Below are positions 57,757 through 64,000 of a stretch of DNA of 64,000 nucleotides, one piece after another. The position numbers and the translations under genes are program-made. Below the pieces are notes generated by a model that saw only the letters and a program-made list of their open reading frames with translations, was not told the DNA's origin and did no database searches. Numbering within the stretch: position 1 is the stretch's first letter; every line of letters starts with the position of its first letter. Source of the DNA: JAWKOK01 sp963698255 (GTDB lineage: Bacteria > Chloroflexota > Anaerolineae > Caldilineales > Caldilineaceae); NCBI GenBank assembly GCA_963698255.1, contig CAVOQD010000015.1:124001-188000 (forward strand), in the 5' to 3' direction.

Positions 57757-59061
57757 ATGTTGGAACAACCGCAATCGACCCAACCCACCTCGAAGCAAGA
57801 CCCGGCGGAACTAGAACCCGGCCTATTGGCTGTGTTCCGTCTGATGATGGGCATCTACCTGGGTTTCGCCGCCGTTGGGTTGGTGGGCGGTTTTCTGACC
57901 GAGGGACGACAGCCGCATCAAGGAACCGTGTGGCTGCTGCCTGGGCTGGTCTTCTTGGTCGTGTATCTCTGGTGGGACGATCTGCGGATTCGCTTGGGCG
58001 TCACCTATCTGCCTATCGGCCTAACCATTGCCACGCTCCTGCCCCTCATCGAGCGAACCCTGTTGATCAACCAGTGGCTGAGCGAGCCGACGGCAATGGA
58101 TTTCGACAGGATCATCGTGGCATCGGGGTGGCAACTAGTTTTTGCCCTCTTCGTGCCGCTGATTCTCGTCGCCTGGCAGTACGGCCTGCGCGAGGTCATC
58201 CTCTACTGCATGGCAACGACAGCGGTCGAACTGCTCTTTGCAGCCGTGCTATGGCATCCGCCGGTGAGCGAAGCGGTGTCAGTGATCGGCATGACCATGG
58301 GGCGTCTCTTTCTCTATTTGGTCGTCGGCTTTGTGATCACGCGCATGGTCAGCGCCCAGCGTGAGCAACGCCAGAAACTGTCTGCGGCCAACGCACGGCT
58401 GAGCCACTACGCAGCCACGGCCGAGCAACTTGCCGTCAGCCACGAACGCAATCGGCTGGCGCGTGAACTGCACGACACGCTGGCCCACACGCTCAGTTCG
58501 TTGTCGGTGCAGTTGGAGGCCGTGGACTCGGTTTGGAGTGTCGCCCCCGAGCAGGCCCACGATCTGCTGGCCAAGGCGCGGGCCAACGCTCGCTCCGGCC
58601 TGACCGAGACGCGCCGGGCCTTGCAGGCACTGCGCGCCTCGCCGTTGGACGATCTCGGGCTGGTGCTGGCCGTGCGCAATCTGGCCGAGGCTACGGCGGC
58701 CCGCACCGGACTGTTTGTACAGACCGATCTTTGTACCGAGATCGACGGTCTGTCGCCGGCGGTGGAGCAGGGCATCTATCGCACGGCCCAGGAGGCGCTG
58801 GCCAATGTGGCCAAACATGCCGGCGCTCAGACTGTCACTGTCAAGCTGGCCCAGATCAACGGAACCGTCGTCTTGCAGATCGACGATGACGGCAAGGGCT
58901 TTGACGTGTCGGAACAGCTCGGCAGCGAAGCCGGCGAGGATGACGAACACTACGGACTTCGTGGTCTGTATGAGCGGGCCAACATGATCGACGGAGAACT
59001 GACCGTGGTCAGCCAACCGGGAGAAGGGACAAGCATTCGATTGGAGGCGCTGATTGCCTAG
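57757..59061 (+). CDS. NarL-type sensor histidine kinase
   Basis: About 434 aa. Six hydrophobic segments (residues about 20-200) form a membrane sensor without a large extracytoplasmic loop. A short coiled coil leads to HisKA_3 with ERNRLARELHDTLAHTL (His239) and a HATPase domain (EALANVAKHAGAQTVTVKL, IDDDGKGFD, GLRGLYERANMI). The cognate regulator is probably the LuxR-type protein at 60327. The gene is divergent from the ABC exporter genes, as in kinase-exporter systems that respond to envelope-active compounds. Confidence 0.92.
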   Translation: MLEQPQSTQPTSKQDPAELEPGLLAVFRLMMGIYLGFAAVGLVGGFLTEGRQPHQGTVWLLPGLVFLVVYLWWDDLRIRLGVTYLPIGLTIATLLPLIERTLLINQWLSEPTAMDFDRIIVASGWQLVFALFVPLILVAWQYGLREVILYCMATTAVELLFAAVLWHPPVSEAVSVIGMTMGRLFLYLVVGFVITRMVSAQREQRQKLSAANARLSHYAATAEQLAVSHERNRLARELHDTLAHTLSSLSVQLEAVDSVWSVAPEQAHDLLAKARANARSGLTETRRALQALRASPLDDLGLVLAVRNLAEATAARTGLFVQTDLCTEIDGLSPAVEQGIYRTAQEALANVAKHAGAQTVTVKLAQINGTVVLQIDDDGKGFDVSEQLGSEAGEDDEHYGLRGLYERANMIDGELTVVSQPGEGTSIRLEALIA

Positions 59062-60070
59062 CCTCGCACGAGAAGCGGACAAAACGAACAAGGTTATCCG
59101 CATCGGCATTCTCGGCGCAGCCCGCATCGCGCCGCAAGCGCTCATCCGTCCGGCGCTCTCGCAGCCCAACGTCGAGGTCGTTGCCGTCGCCGCCCGGGAT
59201 CATGACAGGGCTGCGGCATTTGCAGGCAAGCACGGCATAGCCCGCGTGCACGACTCGTACGATGCGCTGATTGCCGATCCCGAGATCGACGCCGTCTACA
59301 ATCCGCTGCCCAACAGTCTGCACGCCGAGTGGTCGATCCGGGCACTGCAAGCCGGCAAGCATGTGCTCTGCGAAAAGCCCATGGCGTCCAATGCAGACGA
59401 GGCGGCGGAGATGGCGAAGGTCGCCGACGAGACCGGTCTCGTGCTCTTCGAGGCCTTTCACTATCGTTATCATCCGCTGGCGTTGCGCACCAAGGCGATC
59501 ATCGACACGGGCGAGATCGGCGCGCTGCGCCACATCGACGCCCAGTTCTGCACGCTGATGCTGCGCCCTAACGACATCCGGCTGCGCTACGATCTGGGCG
59601 GCGGCGCGCTGATGGATCTGGGCTGCTACACCATCAACATGATCCGGCATTTCAGCGGTCTTGAGCCGACCGTGCTTCGTGCAGACGCCACGTTGTCGTC
59701 GCCCCAGGTCGACCGTTCGATGGATGTCGATTTTTCACTGGGCGATGGAGTCACGGCGCACACCTTCTGTTCATTTCGTTCGCGTGCCCTCTTTCGCATC
59801 GATCTGCGCATTCTCGGCGAGCAGGGCAGTGTGCGTGTAGGCAACATCATTTTGCCCCATATTGTCTACCACAAATTGACGGTTGAGACGTCGGCGGGGA
59901 AACGCTCGGAGCGCTTTTCCAAGCGATCGACCTATGCCTACCAACTCGATGCCTTTGTCGCTGCAGTGGACGGCGCTGACTATCCAACCGACGCGGCTGA
60001 TGGCGTGCGCAATATGCGCGTGATCGATGCCGCGTATGAGGCGGCGGGGATGGAACGACGGGGGCAATAG
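59054..60070 (+). CDS. Gfo/Idh/MocA-family oxidoreductase
   Basis: 338 aa. RIGILGAARIAPQALIRPAL is the Rossmann NAD(P) site, HVLCEKPMASNADEA the EKP motif, and GGGALMDLGCYTINMIRHF the C-terminal substrate region, as in trans-dihydrodiol / glucose-fructose oxidoreductase relatives. The TTG start at 59054 overlaps the kinase stop by 8 nt; no ATG lies near. Its place between a kinase and a regulator gene is unusual. Substrate unknown, probably a sugar. Confidence 0.87.
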   Translation: MPSLAREADKTNKVIRIGILGAARIAPQALIRPALSQPNVEVVAVAARDHDRAAAFAGKHGIARVHDSYDALIADPEIDAVYNPLPNSLHAEWSIRALQAGKHVLCEKPMASNADEAAEMAKVADETGLVLFEAFHYRYHPLALRTKAIIDTGEIGALRHIDAQFCTLMLRPNDIRLRYDLGGGALMDLGCYTINMIRHFSGLEPTVLRADATLSSPQVDRSMDVDFSLGDGVTAHTFCSFRSRALFRIDLRILGEQGSVRVGNIILPHIVYHKLTVETSAGKRSERFSKRSTYAYQLDAFVAAVDGADYPTDAADGVRNMRVIDAAYEAAGMERRGQ

Positions 60071-60108
60071 TCAATGCGAAAGGTCAGGGTTTGTTCGGCG
60101 TCAGTTGA

Positions 60109-60176
60109 AGCATTCTGGGATTAGGCCACTGCCTTTCCAGTTCACCCAATTGATTCTGGTCTAATCCCGGAATGCT
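60109..60176. repeat. Hairpin with 20-bp arms, GGGATTAG word
   Basis: 60109-60128 pairs with 60157-60176 with two mismatches (AGCATTC, GGGATTAG against CTAATCCC, GAATGCT). It follows the oxidoreductase stop and precedes the leader of the response regulator; it probably ends the kinase-oxidoreductase transcript. Confidence 0.7.
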
Positions 60177-60202
60177 GGCTCAACCCGTTCAAGATACGCC
60201 CA

Positions 60203-60329
60203 AACGGTTAATGCTGAATTGATAATGCTCAACGATTAATGATGTCGTTGACCTGAGACTTCCGTAATCGAGACCTTACGCAGTACGAAGTACGCATTAC
60301 TTTTTCAAGCAGCAAAGGATCCCACCATG
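60203..60329 (+). promoter_or_regulatory. Leader copy B of the response regulator, homologous to the ABC ATPase leader
   Basis: This 127-bp region matches the minus-strand region 57557-57407 at most positions and in the same orientation relative to its gene. The conserved stretch TTAATGATGTCGTTGACCTG and the ribosome-site context AGCAGCAAAGGAT are shared. A common regulator, possibly the response regulator itself, could bind both. Confidence 0.8.
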
Positions 60330-60982
60330 CCATCCACAATCAGACTCATACTCTGCGACGATCAGGCCATTGTCACCGAGGGCTTACAGGTGATCCTGGG
60401 CACCGTGCCCAGCTTCGAGGTCGTGGCCGTGGCCCATGACGGTGCGCAGGCTGTCGATCTGGTCGAGGAGTTTTCGCCGGACCTGGTGCTCATGGATCTG
60501 CGCATGCCCATCATGAACGGCATCCAGGCCACGGGCCGTATCCGTGAACGTTTTCCGGAGACGCGTGTGCTGGTGCTGACCACCTACGATGACGACGGCT
60601 GGGTCTTTGACGCCATCCGTGCCGGGGCCGACGGCTATCTGCTCAAGGATACGCCGCGCGAGGATCTGATTGCCGCCATCCGCGGCACGGTCGAGGGCGG
60701 CTCCTATGTGGACCCCAGCGTGGCCGGAAAACTGCTCAAGCAGTTGGCCCAGCCGGGCGCAAGCCCGCAGAACAGCACCATCGGGGCCGATCTCAGCGAA
60801 CGGGAGTTGGAAGTGCTCGGTCTGTTGGCCAATGGGCTGACCAATGCCGAGATCGCCGAGCGGCTGCATCTGACCAAGGGCACGGTGCAGAACCATCTCA
60901 GCAGCCTCTTCGTCAAGTTGGATGTGACCGATCGGACCCAGGCCGCGTTGTTGGCTTTGCGCCATGGGCTTGGTGAGTTGAG
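60327..60982 (+). CDS. NarL/LuxR-type response regulator (stop probably lost by a 1-nt deletion)
   Basis: About 218 aa. Receiver: LILCDDQAIVTEGLQVI, phospho-acceptor Asp57 in LVLMDLRMPIMNG, VLTTYDDDGW and LLKDTPRED. C-terminal LuxR HTH: LSERELEVLGLLANGLTNAE and AERLHLTKGTVQNHLSSLF. After HGLGELR the frame reads on to 61400, antisense to the next gene and without family resemblance; a TGA one frame away at 60980-60982 is the natural end. Likely partner of the kinase at 57757 and regulator of the exporter and of itself. Confidence 0.9.
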
Positions 60983-60994
60983 GAGTGTCCGGGG

Positions 60995-63900
60995 TCAGAT
61001 TGACTGGCAAACCCGGATGGCCAGATCCGTGGCGTTGTCCAGCGACAATGTGGTTCCTTCAACCCAGGCTTGTGCAGATGCCGCAGGGCCAAGATGGCTG
61101 CCAGCTTCGACGATCACACGCTTGAGCGTCGTACCGGGAATGGGCGCGATGGTGATTTCGAGCCGCCAGCGGTGCATCGCCGTTGCACTCGCCAGACGTA
61201 GCGCCTGGCTGAAGTTTCCCGTACATATAGCCAATTCCATAACCAATTCGAGTGCGTCGATCAAGAATTGGCTCTCACCCCGCCGATGCCGAGTGACGGT
61301 AGCTTCCTCAAGCAGTTGGGCCGCTTGTGCAAAATCCGCTTGCTGCATAGCGAGCAGTGCCAGATACTCCCTGCTCCTCGTCGCCAAGTCGCTCAACTGA
61401 TGCGTTTCGGAGAGAACCAGACTCTCCCCCAGTGCATGAGCCGCTTCCGAATATCGGCCGAGATGAACATAGAGCAAGCCCAGGTCGTTCAACGTCTTGG
61501 CAATTCCCCACGCCTGGCCGACTTCGCGCTGTCGTTGCAGCGCCTGCTCCACCAGTCCCTCGGCCTCTTCAAACTTGCCCTGCAACGTCAATAGCTTGCC
61601 GAGATTGGTTTCGGCCATGGCCAGCGAAAACGTATCGCCGGCCAATTGGGCATCCTCGATGGCCTCCCGCAAGTAGGTTTCTGCCGAGGCATACTCGCCA
61701 CGATAAAACAGGATCCAGGCTGTGATGCCGAGCGCAATGCCCTTCAAAAACGGCGAAATCGAGCCGGCGATCTGATCGTTCATCGCCAGACTGCGTTGGA
61801 AGCGCTGATGGGCGACTTTATGTCTGCCCATGAGGAATGTGAAATAGCCGGCCGTCGTCAGCAGAGCGGCGTAGGCGACCGAGCTTGGTTCGCCTTGGGC
61901 AAGTTCCAGGGTTGCATCGATGGTCTGTTCGGCCTCGGCTGGATGGCTGTTCCAGAAAGAGAGCAGCGCCACGCAAAGCCGCATACAGTCGTCCACATCC
62001 TGTTGCTGGAGCGCCCAATCCAAGACGGCGCGGATATTGGCATGTTCCCGGCGCAGTGACGTATGCATCTCGACAAAGCGAGGGCCGCGCATTTCGGCGT
62101 TGAGCTTCTCGACGTCGGCTACGTAGGTTTCGACCATACGCGCCCGCACAGTCTCCTCTTCGTTTTCCTCCTCTGTTTTCGCCGTCCGCAGGCAATCAAG
62201 CCCGAACTCGCGCAAGGTCTCCAACATGGTGAAGCGTGGATTGGGTGATCCATCGTCGTCCCGCGTAATCAGATGCTTGTCCAACAGCGAAGCCAGCCCA
62301 TCCCAGATGTCGAGCGTTAAACCGTACCCGCAAATGGCAGCGGCTGTCTCGGCAGTCCAGCCGCCGACAAAGATGGACAGCCGACGAAAGAGCGACTGTT
62401 CCTCGACGGTCAGCAGATCATAGCTCCAGGCAATGGCCGTGCGCAGCGAGTGGTGGCGCTCGGACACGTCGCGCTTGGCATCTTTGAGGAGGTGCAGCGC
62501 GGTGGCTTCATGGCCCACCTTGCCGGACACGCCGTTCAACTGGGTCAACAGCGCGGGTAGCGTAAAGTGTCTGGTACGCGCCGCAGCCAGTTCGATGGCC
62601 AGCGGCAGCCCGTCCAGCCGCCGACAGATCTGCGCCGCAATCGGCGCGCCGGCGGCATCCAGGGTGAAATCGTGGCGCGCCTGGCGGGCGCGTTGAGCAA
62701 AAAGTTGGATGGCGTCAGCGTGGATAAGGCTGTCGATGGACTGGCCTTGATTGCTTTCGGGCGTCATCAACGGGCGGACGACATACTCGTGTTCCCCGCT
62801 GAGGCGCAGCGTTTCGCGGCTGGTTGCCAGCACTGTCAAGCGTGGACAGGCGCGCAGCAGGTCGGTGACGACGGGCGCAATTGAAAGGATGTGTTCGAAA
62901 TTGTCCAACACCAGCAGCATCCGTTTCCCGCGGAGCGCGATGGTCAACGTCTCCAGGATCGAGCGTTCCGGCGTGAGGGAGATGCCAAGCGTCTCAGCGA
63001 TGACGGACGGCAGCAGATCCGGCCGGCGGATGGAGGCCAGCGTGACGAAATAGACGCCGTCAACAAAGTGGGGCAGGACGTCCGCCGCCACGGCCTGGCT
63101 CAAGCGGGTCTTGCCCACGCCGCCCGGTCCCGTCAATGTGAGCAGGCGAATGTTTGCCGGACCCTCCTCCTCGACGAGCATGGCGCGTAGTTCAGCCAGA
63201 TCTTGTTGCCGACCGATGAGCGACGTCAGAGGCGCAGGCAGATTGTTGGGCGGGAGAGAAGTCGGGGAAATTTCCTGTGTCTTCACGCTCGTCAAATTCT
63301 GTGCTTGAGATGCAGGTCTGCGACCAAAAACAGCGGTTTCCGAAAACTCTCTTCGTCGGATTGTCTCAAAGAGGGCCGTGGTTTCTGTAGACGGATCGAC
63401 GTCCAATTCCGAATGCAGAAACCGGACGCATTCCTCGTATTGGTGCATGGCCAACGAATACTGACCGTCGAGCGCGTAGAGTTCCATCAATTGTCTGTGG
63501 GCCGGCTCGTGCAGAGAATCCAACGCCAGCCGGCGACGCGCGTAGTCAATGGCCGGTTTGAGGTCGCCGCTACTGCCGTGAGTGACGGCCAGCGCGGCAA
63601 GCGCTTCCGCTGTGGTCGTGCGCAGCCGCTCCCGCTGGAAGTAGGACCACTCGTCAAAGGGTGGGCTGTCGCGCAACGTGAAGCCGGCCAGGAATTCATC
63701 GCCGGCCAATGCCACTGCCGCCGAAAGATGGTCGATGCAGGACGTACACAGGTCGCCGTCGGGATGACCATGGGACTGGAACGCGTGGATGTGGCGCTCA
63801 AACGCGGAAACGTCTACCCAGGCATCGCCGGCGTGAAGCCATTCAATCGTCTGGCGTTCAATGCGGATCCATTGTTCGTGCCTATCGCCAAGCGCTCGGC

Positions 63901-64000
63901 GAATGATGGATAGGCTGTTGCGCAGGTAAGCGCGGCCGTTGGGATAGTCGGGCCAGAAGAATGTCGCCAGCGCCTCGCGCGAGTGCGGTTTCGCCGAAAC
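60995..64000 (-). CDS. SARP-type transcriptional activator with NB-ARC ATPase and TPR repeats (5' end outside window)
   Basis: The frame is open from the window edge (64000) to 60995, over 1000 aa. At the edge lies the end of an OmpR/SARP-type DNA-binding domain (REALATFFWPDYPNGRAYLRNSL), then a BTAD domain (ALAALAVTHGSSGDLKPAIDYARR, HQYEECVRFLHSELDVDPS), an NB-ARC-like ATPase (LTGPGGVGKTRLSQAVA, MLLVLDNFEHIL, GLPLAIELAAAR) and C-terminal TPR-like helices (ETNLGKLLTLQGKFEEAEGL, LNDLGLLYVHLGRYSEAA). AfsR-like regulators of this plan activate transcription after ligand or phosphorylation signals. It converges on the response regulator with about 12 nt between them. Confidence 0.9.
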   Translation of the reverse strand, partial: VSAKPHSREALATFFWPDYPNGRAYLRNSLSIIRRALGDRHEQWIRIERQTIEWLHAGDAWVDVSAFERHIHAFQSHGHPDGDLCTSCIDHLSAAVALAGDEFLAGFTLRDSPPFDEWSYFQRERLRTTTAEALAALAVTHGSSGDLKPAIDYARRRLALDSLHEPAHRQLMELYALDGQYSLAMHQYEECVRFLHSELDVDPSTETTALFETIRRREFSETAVFGRRPASQAQNLTSVKTQEISPTSLPPNNLPAPLTSLIGRQQDLAELRAMLVEEEGPANIRLLTLTGPGGVGKTRLSQAVAADVLPHFVDGVYFVTLASIRRPDLLPSVIAETLGISLTPERSILETLTIALRGKRMLLVLDNFEHILSIAPVVTDLLRACPRLTVLATSRETLRLSGEHEYVVRPLMTPESNQGQSIDSLIHADAIQLFAQRARQARHDFTLDAAGAPIAAQICRRLDGLPLAIELAAARTRHFTLPALLTQLNGVSGKVGHEATALHLLKDAKRDVSERHHSLRTAIAWSYDLLTVEEQSLFRRLSIFVGGWTAETAAAICGYGLTLDIWDGLASLLDKHLITRDDDGSPNPRFTMLETLREFGLDCLRTAKTEEENEEETVRARMVETYVADVEKLNAEMRGPRFVEMHTSLRREHANIRAVLDWALQQQDVDDCMRLCVALLSFWNSHPAEAEQTIDATLELAQGEPSSVAYAALLTTAGYFTFLMGRHKVAHQRFQRSLAMNDQIAGSISPFLKGIALGITAWILFYRGEYASAETYLREAIEDAQLAGDTFSLAMAETNLGKLLTLQGKFEEAEGLVEQALQRQREVGQAWGIAKTLNDLGLLYVHLGRYSEAAHALGESLVLSETHQLSDLATRSREYLALLAMQQADFAQAAQLLEEATVTRHRRGESQFLIDALELVMELAICTGNFSQALRLASATAMHRWRLEITIAPIPGTTLKRVIVEAGSHLGPAASAQAWVEGTTLSLDNATDLAIRVCQSI

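Noticed and set aside
60983..61400. C-terminal extension of the response regulator
   Set aside because: It is antisense to the SARP-type gene, has no resemblance to any LuxR-type extension, and a stop lies one frame away at the normal end.

Overview
The window looks like a chromosomal segment of a heterotrophic Chloroflexota bacterium (Anaerolineae/Caldilineae-like). This is inferred from gene content, not from a search: LacI-controlled sugar ABC transporters mixed with UroD-family proteins, a cytoplasmic reductive-dehalogenase-like Fe-S protein, a short core-MetE methionine synthase, GT-C glycosyltransferases with beta-sandwich tails, SARP/NB-ARC/TPR regulators and FG-GAP proteins. GC is high, codon use looks even, and I see no rRNA, tRNA, CRISPR array, integrase or insertion sequence.

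Layout. 1-1.3 kb: 3' part of an FG-GAP repeat gene. 1.5-6.1 kb (minus): sugar ABC transporter (two permeases, Tat-lipoprotein binding protein) and a LacI regulator. 6.6-12 kb (plus): UroD-like protein, aldo-keto reductase, two SIS proteins around a shikimate-dehydrogenase-like protein. 12.3-15.7 kb: hybrid histidine kinase converging on an odd HTH-ATPase-receiver protein. 15.8-25.8 kb (plus): second sugar ABC transporter, enolase-superfamily dehydratase, aldose-epimerase-like protein, two more UroD-family proteins and a GH127-type glycosidase. 25.9-33.1 kb: hydrolase-like protein, RdhA-like Fe-S protein, core-MetE, GT-C protein, glycoside-hydrolase-like protein. 33.3-34.7 kb: FolK-FolP fusion. 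34.7-38.8 kb: iron operon feoA-feoB(split)-feoC-dtxR with a clear promoter and operator-like repeats. 38.8-43.4 kb (minus): GT-C protein, acylphosphatase, YwiC-like protein, Nudix hydrolase. 43.7-49.9 kb: FMN reductase, flavodoxin, sulfatase, small membrane protein, sulfatase maturase, rhamnonate-dehydratase-like enzyme. 50-60.98 kb: adaptor-SH3-TolB fusion, coiled-coil protein, FtsX/MacB permease and ATPase, divergent from a NarL-type kinase - oxidoreductase - response regulator set. 61-64 kb (minus): SARP-type ATPase regulator running off the end.

How it fits together: most genes serve uptake and breakdown of plant or algal glycans (two ABC importers, GH127, GH5-like, dehydratases, sulfatase plus its maturase), with LacI and two-component control, plus iron uptake and an exporter under its own two-component system.

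Two things cut across the whole window. First, nearly every intergenic gap holds a long hairpin whose arms are built from short repeated words (GCGGATTAG, CACGAA, ACAGATG, GTAGGG and others). Second, about 17 of some 47 genes carry single-base frameshifts or an in-frame stop. The scatter looks random, so these are most likely sequencing errors; for those genes I give the span the repaired gene would occupy.
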